In this document: positions 55,869 through 64,000 of the stretch, one piece after another
How the letters are laid out: every line of letters begins with the position of its first letter
Numbering within the stretch: the stretch's first letter is position 1
Source: Veillonella sp. CHU740
Lineage (GTDB): Bacteria; Bacillota; Negativicutes; Veillonellales; Veillonellaceae
Length of the DNA: 64,000 nucleotides
Direction: 5' to 3'
Assembly (NCBI RefSeq): GCF_003992055.1
Contig: NZ_RQVD01000011.1
Location: 1-64,000 of the forward strand
Position numbers and translations under genes: made by a program
The notes under the pieces: generated by a model
Told to the model about the DNA's origin: nothing
Database searches by the model: none
The model's input: only the letters and a program-made list of their open reading frames with translations

Positions 55869-56786
55869 CTATTTTCTTCGCAAGAATGTATCTACTTGAC
55901 GACGAATTTCCTCTATAAAAGCATCTAGCATCTCATAGCGCTTGCGATACATATTGCGCTTATGTGTCTTAGCTGTTTCATACGTTTTTCGTTCTTCTTC
56001 AACAGGAATCACAAAAAATCTAGAATCCTCGTCCCATACATGACCACCTAGCTCTTGCCAAAACTCATCAAAATTCACTAATTTATGTCGATGAAATCGC
56101 AGTGCATGTGAATTAGAAAAAAATCCTTCATCAGATACCGCATATATATGTTGAATCCCCATATTAGTTGCTAATTGACGAAGCAAGAAAAAGATAAAGT
56201 TTTTAGGTCGATATCCATGCATTTTTTTTGTTAACTGTTTGGCCCTACTTAGTCCATCTTTATATCCTTGAATGGTACCTACCCAAATACATGGGTTTCC
56301 CTGTGTATCCTTACCAAATCTAAAATTAATGTGGTATAAGCCATGCTCTTCATAACGCAACACTAATGTCAGAAGACCTTCTTTTCTTTGTCCTGGAATA
56401 AAGCAAAGCTTTGCATCTAATGCTAACTCTTCAGAGTTCCAAAATATGATGCCTTCCTCATTAGGATTATATAATTGTTGAATCGTACTCTCTAAAAAAT
56501 AGTCTGGCAATAAGGAAAAGTGTTGAATGATTGCATCTGCACGTTCAGAGGCTCTTGAATTCTTATACAAGAATACTCGCGTTACTACTTCCCATATGCC
56601 TTCCTGTACTTTTAATAAACCAGGATATGCCTCATAGGAGTCGAAAAACTCTTGTAGCTGTGTCATTTCTGCTCTATTCTTAATAGCTCGAAGGGTAAAG
56701 ACTAGCGTTCTTCGTTTTTCTTGCCAACTTTGACTTCTATATATGGTTTTTCCTAATTTCCATTGTTGCTTTGCATAACTAAACAC
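55869..56786 (-). CDS. VirK/YbjX (DUF535) family protein
   Basis: A 305-residue protein of the DUF535 family (VirK of Shigella, YbjX of E. coli), with GIIFWNSEELALDAKLCFIPGQRKEG-like core, HINFRFGKD and the GIQHIYAVSDEGFFSN segment. Relatives are linked to LPS or peptide resistance, which suits the neighbouring heptose operon, but no activity is known. The start is a GTG at 56786 after GGAGG. Confidence 0.88.
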   Translation of the reverse strand: MFSYAKQQWKLGKTIYRSQSWQEKRRTLVFTLRAIKNRAEMTQLQEFFDSYEAYPGLLKVQEGIWEVVTRVFLYKNSRASERADAIIQHFSLLPDYFLESTIQQLYNPNEEGIIFWNSEELALDAKLCFIPGQRKEGLLTLVLRYEEHGLYHINFRFGKDTQGNPCIWVGTIQGYKDGLSRAKQLTKKMHGYRPKNFIFFLLRQLATNMGIQHIYAVSDEGFFSNSHALRFHRHKLVNFDEFWQELGGHVWDEDSRFFVIPVEEERKTYETAKTHKRNMYRKRYEMLDAFIEEIRRQVDTFLRRK

Positions 56787-56875
56787 AGTACGTCCTCCTC
56801 AGGATATTCTACATTACATTACATTATACCCCAAATTCACAATGAAATTCAATCTTTCAAGATTCTATCCCCTAT

Positions 56876-56915
56876 CCATGTAAAAGAACCTAAACTATAA
56901 CGCTTAGGTTCTTTA
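56876..56915 (-). terminator. Terminator of the pnp-dut unit
   Basis: Perfect 11-base arms AAAGAACCTAA and TTAGGTTCTTT with a 10-base loop, followed by TTAC on the minus strand. It lies about 60 bases after the dut stop. Confidence 0.85.
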
Positions 56916-56976
56916 TGTATAGTCCTATCCAATAAAGGCTCAAGGTACTACTTACAGTATTGAATTAGAAATATAC

Positions 56977-57426
56977 TTATTGGCGTCCTGTACTACCAAT
57001 GCCACCGACACGAATACCACAAGCATCATCATCATGCGTCAATAGATATTTACAGAAAATCCCTTGTGCAATTCTTTCACCTTTTAACAAAGCTACAGGC
57101 TCATCAGTCATATTGTACATAGCAATCATAATATGACCTTCATTATCTTCATTGTTATAATAGTCGGAATCAATGATACCTGTACTATTAACTAAGATCA
57201 AACCTCGTTTAATAGCCATACTAGAGCGAACATGAATCGCTAAATATTCATCATAGTGCATGAATGCTTTTAATCCGGTGGGAATCAAAACTGTCTCTTT
57301 AGGCTCTATTACAATAGCTTCTGCACACTCAATGTCATACCCTGCACTCTCAGAAGTTTTGCGCTTCGGTAAGTTAATATCATGTCCCTCAAACGCAGAT
57401 ACCACTTCAAATCCACGAATATCCAT
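56977..57426 (-). CDS. dut: dUTP diphosphatase (trimeric)
   Basis: A 149-residue dUTPase. Motifs in order: AGYDI (I), VRSSMAIKRGLIL (II), NSTGIIDSDYY (III), GERIAQGIF (IV) and GGIGSTGRQ (V). Motif III has a short inserted NNEDNEG loop after it, and STG replaces the usual PG, a variation seen in some Firmicute enzymes. It keeps uracil out of DNA. Follows pnp by 12 bases. Confidence 0.94.
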   Translation of the reverse strand: MDIRGFEVVSAFEGHDINLPKRKTSESAGYDIECAEAIVIEPKETVLIPTGLKAFMHYDEYLAIHVRSSMAIKRGLILVNSTGIIDSDYYNNEDNEGHIMIAMYNMTDEPVALLKGERIAQGIFCKYLLTHDDDACGIRVGGIGSTGRQ

Positions 57427-57438
57427 GTTACACCTCTA

Positions 57439-59508
57439 CTACTTCAATAGTTCTTTACGGGATAAATTGATACGGCCTTTGTCATCAATTTCGATAACTT
57501 TTACCATAATTTCATCGCCTACATTCACTACATCTTCTACTTTTTCAACACGCTCTCTTGCTAGTTGAGAAATATGTACTAATCCTTCTTTACCAGGTAA
57601 TACTTCTACAAAAGCACCAAAGTTCATCAAGCGAGTCACTGCACCCATGTACACTTCACCAGCTTCAACTTCTTTTGTTAAGTTTGTAATGATTTGGATT
57701 GCTTTTTCAGCAGCTTCTGCTTCTACGGCAGCAATAGAGATTGTGCCATCATCTTCGATGTCAATTTTAGCACCTGTTTCTTCAATGATGCCTCGAATCA
57801 CCTTACCACCAGTGCCGATTACATCACGGATTTTATCTGGATCAATTTTCATCGTTACAATGCGAGGAGCCCATTTAGACATTTCTTCGCGAGGTGCGTC
57901 GATAGCTTCCATCATTTTTCCCATGATGTGCATACGACCTTTATGAGCTTGCGCCAAGGCTTCTTCTAAAATCTCACGAGACAAACCAGAAATTTTAATA
58001 TCCATTTGAATCGCAGTTACCCCTTTTGTAGTACCTGCTACTTTGAAGTCCATATCACCTAGGGCATCTTCCATACCTTGGATATCTGTTAAGATCGTAT
58101 AATGTGCATCTTGTGTCACAAGTCCCATAGCAACACCTGCTACTGGCGCTTTAATAGGTACCCCTGCATCCATCAAGGATAAGGTAGAACCACACACGCT
58201 GGCCATGGAACTAGAGCCGTTGGATTCTAATACTTCAGATACCAAGCGCATAGCATATGGGAATTCTTCTTCTGTTGGAAGCACCGCTAGTAACGCTCTT
58301 TCAGCTAATGCACCGTGACCGATTTCACGGCGTCCAGGACCACGAGAAGAGCGAGTTTCCCCTACGGAGTAAGATGGGAAGTTGTAATGATGGATATAGC
58401 GTTTTTCTGTATCTAAACCAATGCCATCGATGGTTTGTTTTTCAGATAACGGAGCCAATGTACAAATGTTTAATACTTGTGTTTGTCCACGTGTAAATAA
58501 GCCAGAACCATGTGTGCGTGGTAATGCATTAACACGACAAGAAATCGGACGAACTTCATCTAATTGACGGCCATCTGGACGGATTTTTTCTACCGTAATC
58601 ATATGACGTACAATTTCTTTTACCATTTTTTCTAAGGTAGCATAAATATCGCTCGCTTGTTCAGGGAATTGTTCTTCGAAATGAGCTAACACTTCTTCGA
58701 ATACCGCTTGTTGTTGTTCTTCCCGTTGTACTTTATCTGCGCAACGTACAGCTGCATCTAATTTGGCATGTGCATAGGCACGAACTGCTTCTGCTACCAC
58801 TGGATCTACTTCTTTAATTGGGAATGTGCGTTTTGCATGTCCAATTTCAGCCACCATAGATTCTTGGAAAGCTACGATTTTTTTGATTTCTTCATGGGCT
58901 GTCATGATAACTTCTAAGATGATGTCTTCAGGGATTTCGTTTGCTTCCCCTTCTACCATCAAGATTGCATCTTTTGTACCAGCCACTACCATGTTCAATG
59001 TAGTTTCTTCTAATTGTGCCTCTGTTGGGTTCACAACGATAGAACCATTGACTAGACCCATGCGAACTCCTGCAATTGGGCCTGCCCATGGAATATCTGA
59101 AATAGACAATGCTGCAGACGCACCAATTAATGCGCAAATCTCAGGTGCATGGTCATGATCAACAGACAAAACTGTAGCAACTACATGGACTTCATTACGG
59201 CTACCTTTATCGAATAAAGGACGAATTGGACGGTCAATTAAACGGCTGTTTAAAATCGCAGACTCTGGTGGACGTGCTTCACGTTTAATAAAGCCACCTG
59301 GGAATCTACCAACAGCATACATTTTTTCTTCATAATCTACTGTCAAAGGGAAGAAGTCGATATCTTTCGCTTCTTTAGATGCTGTTGCTGTAACCAATAC
59401 AACCGTATCACCATATTGTACCAATGCAGAACCACTTGCTTGTTTTGCTAACTCGCCAGTTTCGATCGTTAACGTACGACCTGCGAGTTCCATTTGGAAT
59501 CGATTCAT
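57439..59508 (-). CDS. pnp: Polyribonucleotide nucleotidyltransferase
   Basis: A 689-residue phosphorolytic exonuclease. Two RNase PH-like domains (the second carries [13 protein letters not shown] and the DxxG site), then KH ([16 protein letters not shown]) and S1 ([26 protein letters not shown]). AGGAGG precedes the ATG. It has its own promoter with TATAAT at 59564-59559. Confidence 0.97.
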   Translation of the reverse strand: MNRFQMELAGRTLTIETGELAKQASGSALVQYGDTVVLVTATASKEAKDIDFFPLTVDYEEKMYAVGRFPGGFIKREARPPESAILNSRLIDRPIRPLFDKGSRNEVHVVATVLSVDHDHAPEICALIGASAALSISDIPWAGPIAGVRMGLVNGSIVVNPTEAQLEETTLNMVVAGTKDAILMVEGEANEIPEDIILEVIMTAHEEIKKIVAFQESMVAEIGHAKRTFPIKEVDPVVAEAVRAYAHAKLDAAVRCADKVQREEQQQAVFEEVLAHFEEQFPEQASDIYATLEKMVKEIVRHMITVEKIRPDGRQLDEVRPISCRVNALPRTHGSGLFTRGQTQVLNICTLAPLSEKQTIDGIGLDTEKRYIHHYNFPSYSVGETRSSRGPGRREIGHGALAERALLAVLPTEEEFPYAMRLVSEVLESNGSSSMASVCGSTLSLMDAGVPIKAPVAGVAMGLVTQDAHYTILTDIQGMEDALGDMDFKVAGTTKGVTAIQMDIKISGLSREILEEALAQAHKGRMHIMGKMMEAIDAPREEMSKWAPRIVTMKIDPDKIRDVIGTGGKVIRGIIEETGAKIDIEDDGTISIAAVEAEAAEKAIQIITNLTKEVEAGEVYMGAVTRLMNFGAFVEVLPGKEGLVHISQLARERVEKVEDVVNVGDEIMVKVIEIDDKGRINLSRKELLK

Positions 59509-59558
59509 TCCATGCCTCCTGTTTAATTCTTTATCCTTTAAAAATCTCTATACTTGCT

Positions 59559-59587
59559 ATTATACACGAGTAGAGGGGGAAATACAA
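59559..59587 (-). promoter_or_regulatory. Sigma-70 promoter of pnp
   Basis: Minus-strand TATAAT (59564-59559) and TTGTAT (59587-59582) at 17 bases. The -35 is a partial match. Confidence 0.7.
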
Positions 59588-59642
59588 TTTGAGGACTATA
59601 ACCGAATAACCCCTACGCATCTAGTAAGAGTCATCATACAAT

Positions 59643-59682
59643 ATAAAAAAGGAGCGTTGATCACTATCGATCAACGTTCCTC
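59643..59682 (-). terminator. Terminator of the lysC-TVP38 unit
   Basis: Minus-strand arms GGAACGTTGATC and GATCAACGCTCC with a 6-base loop, followed by TTTTTTAT. It lies about 10 bases after the TVP38 gene stop. Confidence 0.9.
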
Positions 59683-59692
59683 TTCTTTATAA

Positions 59693-60388
59693 CTACCGCC
59701 CTTTCACCCACCGCTGATATCCTTTCCACAACAAGAAATACACAACAGTGGCCGCCACAATGACAACGGTCAGACGCCCTAGGTTATCTTGCAGCAAAAC
59801 TGCATCATGTCCTACGATTACTTCCAATGCTGTAGACGGAAACTTACCAATTAAGTTCGCAATGATATAATCCCGCAATGAAATCTGACTAATCGCACCT
59901 AATGCAGTGATGACACCACTAGGAAAGTAGGGAATGGTACGAGCAAATAACATGACAGCTAAGCCATTCTTTCCGCTAAAGTCATCTACTTTCAGCAAAA
60001 ATTCACTTTTTTCAATGACCTTATGAGCCGTATCACGCAAGATGTATCGCATAATCATAAAGCTCAGCACAACACCTACGGTTTCCGCTAGCCAAGAAAT
60101 GATAATTCCCGGAACGACACCAAAGAGCAAGCCATTAGCTGTGGAAAAGAAGATGGACGGCAAAAATCCTAATGCATTGATCAATACATCTAAGACAAAG
60201 CTAATCACCATGGCCCAAGGACCATAGGATTGCAATACTTCTGCCATGCGATTCACATCACCTGATATGACAAGTTCCCACATATCATCATAGAATCCTG
60301 GAACAAGGATATGCACTAAAATACCTAGTGCTACCAATGCTCCCAACAATCCTAATTGTATGTATCGTTCCTTCTTCTTATCATTCAT
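59693..60388 (-). CDS. TVP38/TMEM64 (DedA-like) membrane protein
   Basis: About 231 residues with about five spans and the TVP38/VTT core: FSTANGLLFGVVPGIIISWLAETVG and ARTIPYFPSGVITALGAISQI. VTT proteins move or scramble lipids in several systems; the substrate here is unknown. The ATG at 60388 has better spacing from AAGG than the one at 60394. It follows lysC and shares its terminator. Confidence 0.88.
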   Translation of the reverse strand: MNDKKKERYIQLGLLGALVALGILVHILVPGFYDDMWELVISGDVNRMAEVLQSYGPWAMVISFVLDVLINALGFLPSIFFSTANGLLFGVVPGIIISWLAETVGVVLSFMIMRYILRDTAHKVIEKSEFLLKVDDFSGKNGLAVMLFARTIPYFPSGVITALGAISQISLRDYIIANLIGKFPSTALEVIVGHDAVLLQDNLGRLTVVIVAATVVYFLLWKGYQRWVKGR

Positions 60389-60414
60389 TCCCATACCTTC
60401 TTTTCTCAGACTTC

Positions 60415-61644
60415 TTAGCCTCTGCCATCCAACACAAGTTTATCATGAATGGCACGTACTGCTGTTTTGATATGTTCTTCTGCAATCAAACAAGAAATGC
60501 TGATTTCGGAAGTGCTAATGATTTCAATATTAACATTCTCATCAGAAAGAATACCAAACATTTTAGCTGCTACGCCTGGTTGACCTAGCATACCTGCTCC
60601 AACGATGGATACTTTTGCCATATTTTCATTAATAATGCATTCTTCTATAGACATCGTAGTGCTCAATGTATCTAACACTTGTTTTGCCAAGTTTACATCA
60701 TCACGAGTGATGGTAAATACGATATCTGTACATTTATCATCTGTGGTGCGAATGCTTTGCACAATCATATCTACATCAATACTTTTATCTGCTAAGGCTT
60801 GGAACACTTGATGTGCCACGCCTGGAATATTCTCAACACCTACAAGACTCACTTTAGCAACATTTGTATCATCTGCAACGCCTGTAATGGCATATTGATT
60901 TGCTTTCATTGTATACTCCTCTCGAATAATGGTTCCCTCTTCATCACTGAAAGTAGAGCGAACATGGATTGGCACCCCATATCGATGTCCCATCTCAACT
61001 GCTCTTGGTTGCATAACACCAGCACCCAAACGTGCCATCTCTAGCATTTCACCATACGTGATTTCTTTCAACTTAATAGCTCCTGGCGCTACACGTGGAT
61101 CTGTAGAATATACACCATCTACATCTGTAAAAATTTCGCATACATCCGCTTGCATAGCCCCCGCTAATGCTACAGCTGTTGTATCGGATCCACCACGACC
61201 GAGTGTCGTAATATCCCCTTCTTCTGTTCTGCCTTGGAAGCCTGCCACCACAACGATATTGCCATCATCTAAGGCACGTAATACACGTTCAGGATTGATA
61301 TCTAGAATACGAGCTTTTCCAAAAGCATCACTAGTAGCAATCCCCGCTTGTTCCCCTGTCATAGAAACGGCTGCATGTCCTTTAGCTTGGAATGCTAAGG
61401 CCATCAATGCAATCGTTACTTGCTCTCCCGTAGAGAGAAGACGATCCATTTCACGACCATATGGCATAGACGTTACTTCTTTCGCCAATGTCACTAAGTC
61501 ATCTGTTGTATCTCCCATCGCAGACACAACAACAACAATACGATCATCAGCTTGTTTATCACGCAATACGCGATCTACAATATTAAATATTTTTTCAGGT
61601 GTTGCTACAGAGCTACCACCAAATTTTTTTACAATTAATGCCAC
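60415..61644 (-). CDS. lysC: Aspartate kinase
   Basis: A 409-residue enzyme that phosphorylates aspartate at the start of lysine, threonine and methionine synthesis. The kinase part (about 1-245) has VKKFGGSSV and TLGRGGSDTTA; two C-terminal ACT domains follow (about 265-400) and give feedback control. The start is a GTG. No lysine riboswitch lies upstream. Confidence 0.96.
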   Translation of the reverse strand: MALIVKKFGGSSVATPEKIFNIVDRVLRDKQADDRIVVVVSAMGDTTDDLVTLAKEVTSMPYGREMDRLLSTGEQVTIALMALAFQAKGHAAVSMTGEQAGIATSDAFGKARILDINPERVLRALDDGNIVVVAGFQGRTEEGDITTLGRGGSDTTAVALAGAMQADVCEIFTDVDGVYSTDPRVAPGAIKLKEITYGEMLEMARLGAGVMQPRAVEMGHRYGVPIHVRSTFSDEEGTIIREEYTMKANQYAITGVADDTNVAKVSLVGVENIPGVAHQVFQALADKSIDVDMIVQSIRTTDDKCTDIVFTITRDDVNLAKQVLDTLSTTMSIEECIINENMAKVSIVGAGMLGQPGVAAKMFGILSDENVNIEIISTSEISISCLIAEEHIKTAVRAIHDKLVLDGRG

Positions 61645-61691
61645 TGCAATCCCTCATCTAATAATATATATAGTAAAATAATGTCTCTAAT

Positions 61692-61720
61692 AATCTATCA
61701 CACTACACCAGTATTGTAAA
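61692..61720 (-). promoter_or_regulatory. Promoter of lysC
   Basis: Minus-strand TTTACA (61720-61715), a 17-base spacer and TAGATT (61697-61692), about 48 bases before the start. Both boxes are partial matches. Confidence 0.6.
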
Positions 61721-61858
61721 GGATTTTTGTATACTTTTATTTTATTTTTATTATACATTTGTCTATTTACAGTAGATACTTTATATATTCATACTATTGC
61801 CTATCACCAGTTATATATAATATATATAACATATACTAATCCGGACTAATATCCAAAC

Positions 61859-61900
61859 TACAAAAGGGCAGTTGCACAAAATACAACTACCCTTTTTATC
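61859..61900 (-). terminator. Terminator of the superoxide reductase gene
   Basis: Arms AAAAGGGxAGTTG (61862-61874) and CAACTxCCCTTTT (61884-61896) form a stem with one mismatch; it has T-runs on both strands, so it could act both ways. Confidence 0.8.
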
Positions 61901-61941
61901 ATCGTGATATGCTATCCAACGACAGCCTTTTCTTCATGTAA

Positions 61942-62337
61942 TTATGCTTCTACTACGATATCTTTTTCAGATTCCCACAAACCGTGGATGTTGCAGTAAG
62001 AAGTTGCAATCAAACGACCAGATTTTTTGAAAGATGCTACTACTACGCCAGCAGACTCCGCATGTACAGGACCTTCGTTAGCACCTGTAGGAGCTTCACC
62101 ATGTACGTTGAACTCAAGACGAGCTACTTCGTAAGGAAGTTTTGTACCTTCTTCTACGTAGTATAATTTGATCCAAGAAATGTGATGTTCTACTGTATTA
62201 GGATGTGCAATATCTTTGCCCACTTCTAATTCGATAACTACGCGTTCACCAGCTTTTACAGTATCAGGTGCTGTGATAACTGGAACGTGTTTTTCTGTTG
62301 CAAATTCTGCTGTTTTTACATAATTAGTGATTGCCAT
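61942..62337 (-). CDS. Superoxide reductase (neelaredoxin type)
   Basis: A 131-residue iron protein that reduces superoxide to peroxide without making oxygen, as suits an anaerobe. The Fe(His4Cys) ligands are H17, H45, H51, C115 and H118 (CNIHG); the E15-K16 active-site loop before KHVP is also present. There is no N-terminal desulforedoxin domain, so it is the single-iron class. It is a single-gene unit with its own promoter and terminator. Confidence 0.95.
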   Translation of the reverse strand: MAITNYVKTAEFATEKHVPVITAPDTVKAGERVVIELEVGKDIAHPNTVEHHISWIKLYYVEEGTKLPYEVARLEFNVHGEAPTGANEGPVHAESAGVVVASFKKSGRLIATSYCNIHGLWESEKDIVVEA

Positions 62338-62371
62338 AGGTATAACCCCCTTGAATTAATATCATATCCAA

Positions 62372-62391
62372 ACATGGAAACCTTTCCATGT
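62372..62391. repeat. Perfect 20-bp palindrome in the superoxide reductase leader
   Basis: ACATGGAAA-CC-TTTCCATGT, about 18-37 bases after the predicted transcription start. It could be an operator for a redox or metal regulator or a leader hairpin. No T-run. Confidence 0.65.
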
Positions 62392-62415
62392 AAAGCACTA
62401 AATCAGTACAGTATT

Positions 62416-62444
62416 ATTGTACTTGTTTTTATAAACTTAATCAA
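62416..62444 (-). promoter_or_regulatory. Sigma-70 promoter of the superoxide reductase gene
   Basis: Minus-strand TTGATT (62444-62439), a 17-base spacer and TACAAT (62421-62416). Confidence 0.8.
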
Positions 62445-62534
62445 GGACTATTTTTAAGTTTTTCGATATGGTTTATGCATAATACTTTTATTTTTAGCAT
62501 ACTATATTAATAAATAGCATAGTTAGCAACTCAA

Positions 62535-63068
62535 TTAGAACTCAATGCCTCGTTTCGCTTTGATACCTTGTTGATACGCATGCTTCACAACTTTCATTTC
62601 CGTCACCGTATGAGCGAGCTCAATAATCTCTGGTTTTGCATTACGTCCTGTTAAAATCATATCCAATCGTTCTGGCTTGTGTTGCAACAAGTGTACTACT
62701 GTTTCTACATCCACTAATCCATAGTGGATGGCATAGTTAATCTCATCGAGAATAATAAGATCCCATGCATCGGATTGCACTTCTCGTTCCACCATAGCCC
62801 ACGCTTCTTTCGCAGCTTGTTGATGTTCTTTCATCTTCTCTTCCGACTCTTCTTGTTTATGAAAGATAAAACCTTTTCCCATGGAACGAATTTCTACAGT
62901 AGGTAACAAATCTATGCCTGCCAATTCACCATAGTTAGCCCCACTTTTAATAAATTGTAAAATCAACACCTTTCGACCACAACCTGCAGACCGAAGGGCC
63001 ACTCCAAGTGCTGCCGTTGTTTTTCCTTTACCTTCACCTGTATTGACTAAAATTAATCCTTCTGCCAT
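62535..63068 (-). CDS. cobO: Cob(I)yrinic acid a,c-diamide adenosyltransferase
   Basis: About 177 residues of the CobO/BtuR/CobA family, which adds adenosine to the corrinoid cobalt. Walker A is NTGEGKGKTTAALG and IILDEINYAIHYG is the second family motif. The ATG at 63068 follows AGGTG; a GTG at 63077 would add three residues. It sits next to cbiA in a cobalamin region that runs off the window. Confidence 0.95.
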   Translation of the reverse strand: MAEGLILVNTGEGKGKTTAALGVALRSAGCGRKVLILQFIKSGANYGELAGIDLLPTVEIRSMGKGFIFHKQEESEEKMKEHQQAAKEAWAMVEREVQSDAWDLIILDEINYAIHYGLVDVETVVHLLQHKPERLDMILTGRNAKPEIIELAHTVTEMKVVKHAYQQGIKAKRGIEF

Positions 63069-63133
63069 ATGTTTCACCTATCCTTACAAACCATATATAC
63101 TAGTATCATTACCAATTATCTATTCAATCTTCG

Positions 63134-63171
63134 AATATATTAAAAACCACCTACTATGGCAGGTGGTTTTT
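63134..63171 (-). terminator. Hairpin terminator after cbiA
   Basis: Arms AAAAACCACCT and AGGTGGTTTTT with an 8-base loop and T-runs on both sides, between cbiA and cobO. Confidence 0.85.
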
Positions 63172-63252
63172 GTATTCCAATCGCTCTCTCGTATCTGTGT
63201 GAGGCTTCCACCTGATAGTATATCCAAACACTTCACACTAATACTCACTTCT

Positions 63253-64000
63253 TTATGATTGCTTACTATATCGTTCACAGGAGTCTACAAAACATCTAGC
63301 TGCATCCTCACTACCCGAAAAATTAATATGCAAATAGGACGCCAAGATATTTTTATGTGCATAACCGCCTTGGTAAGCTTTTGGTTTACGTCCCCCTACT
63401 AACTCAAAGGCCCAAGGAAATGGACTTTGTGTTGGAGTCATTGTAGAAAAATGGAATTCATGGCCACGCAAATGATCTTTCACAGATCCTAGAATATTAG
63501 GTTCTAGCATAGTGGCGCTCACATATCCTACCCGTTGCAACGTTTGTTGCATTTCACAAGTAGCTGGCACTAAGCCCACCATTGGGTACGTATATCCCTC
63601 AAAATCCGTAACAGCCTCTGTCATGTACATCAATCCACCGCATTCTGCATAGATAGGCATTCCTTGTTCACTGGCTTGGCGAATGCTATCCTGCATAGAT
63701 GTATTGGCGCTTAGTTGCGATAAAAACATCTCTGGGAAACCACCTCCAAAGAACACTCCATCTACGTCAGGTAATGCCGCATCTTGAAGGGGACTAAAGT
63801 AGTGGAGCTCCGCTCCCGCTGCCTCTAAGGCTGCTAAACTAGCTGGATAATAGAAAGAAAAAGCTTCATCCATAGCAATGCCAATACGAGCTCGTTTTTC
63901 AACAGCCGTCACAGATTCCATACCCTCAGCCGGTAAATCTACAGCACTTTTCCCGAGCTCTACCAAAGCATCTAGATTGACCATTACTTTCACCGCATCA
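63253..64000 (-). CDS. cbiA: Cobyrinic acid a,c-diamide synthase, 5'-truncated by window edge
   Basis: The C-terminal ~248 residues of a CbiA/CobB-type amidotransferase; the reading frame stays open to the window edge, so the N-terminal ATP-binding half lies outside. The glutaminase nucleophile cysteine is in YAECGGLMYM, with GGGFPEMF upstream and RGHEFHFS and GGYAHKNILASYLHINF near the end. It amidates cobyrinic acid with glutamine in cobalamin synthesis. It precedes cobO, the next enzyme in the pathway. Confidence 0.93.
   Translation of the reverse strand, partial: DAVKVMVNLDALVELGKSAVDLPAEGMESVTAVEKRARIGIAMDEAFSFYYPASLAALEAAGAELHYFSPLQDAALPDVDGVFFGGGFPEMFLSQLSANTSMQDSIRQASEQGMPIYAECGGLMYMTEAVTDFEGYTYPMVGLVPATCEMQQTLQRVGYVSATMLEPNILGSVKDHLRGHEFHFSTMTPTQSPFPWAFELVGGRKPKAYQGGYAHKNILASYLHINFSGSEDAARCFVDSCERYSKQS

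Noticed and set aside
60929-61681. A 250-codon plus-strand frame antisense to lysC
   Set aside because: Shadow of a well-supported aspartate kinase gene.
61645-61941. Lysine riboswitch upstream of lysC
   Set aside because: None of the conserved lysine riboswitch blocks is visible; the stretch is AT-rich with only a promoter and the neighbouring terminator.

Overview
The window reads as chromosomal DNA of a Gram-negative Firmicute of class Negativicutes, most likely Veillonella or a close relative (inference). It is AT-rich, has Firmicute gene orders (hpf-secA-prfB; rimP-nusA-ylxR-ylxQ-infB-rbfA-nrnA-truB; rsfS-LCP-yqeK-nadD-proA-proB-yhbY-obgE), and also carries genes for ADP-heptose synthesis and two heptosyltransferase-like family 9 enzymes, which imply an outer membrane with LPS. 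A superoxide reductase and cobalamin genes suit an anaerobe. Almost every gene is on the minus strand; the one clear exception is an HD-GYP gene near 30 kb. I saw no phage, insertion sequence or CRISPR array.

Layout from left to right. 1-580: five tRNA genes (Asp, Phe, Gly, Cys, Leu in transcription order) with one promoter and one terminator. 0.65-4.1 kb: a metallo-beta-lactamase-fold hydrolase and the TrkA/TrkH potassium system. 4.1-11.9 kb: cvfB, rsfS, an LCP protein, yqeK, nadD, a previously unlisted 47-residue membrane protein, proA, proB, yhbY and obgE. 12-16 kb: ctpA, an M23 peptidase, ftsX and ftsE, a cell-wall remodelling group. 16-21.6 kb: split transketolase, csaB, a DUF5693 membrane protein and a DUF2993 protein. 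21.6-26.3 kb: prfB (programmed frameshift), secA, hpf and a cold-shock gene. 26.8-29.1 kb: a polar amino-acid ABC transporter. 29.35-29.6 kb: an unassigned structured RNA gene. 30.5-35 kb: comFC, recD2, a chorismate mutase-shikimate kinase fusion and ribF. 35.9-42.8 kb: the translation operon truB to rimP. 43-46 kb: an ArsC/Spx-like protein, an unknown protein, an M18 aminopeptidase and a DnaQ-like exonuclease. 46-57 kb: envelope sugar genes (two GT9 enzymes; gmhB, hldD, hldE, gmhA) interrupted by a three-gene zinc-ribbon cluster and followed by nrdR and a VirK/YbjX gene. 57-64 kb: dut, pnp, a TVP38 membrane protein, aspartate kinase, superoxide reductase, cobO and the 3' part of cbiA.

The most unusual points are: the prfB frameshift site uses UAA instead of the usual UGA; an orphan ~235-nt RNA has its own strong promoter and terminator; hpf is preceded by a sequence that fits the sigma-H promoter consensus; a tiny membrane-protein gene is coupled to proA and nadD; the shikimate kinase half of a fusion lacks the usual substrate-binding arginine; and three consecutive genes encode N-terminal zinc-ribbon proteins.
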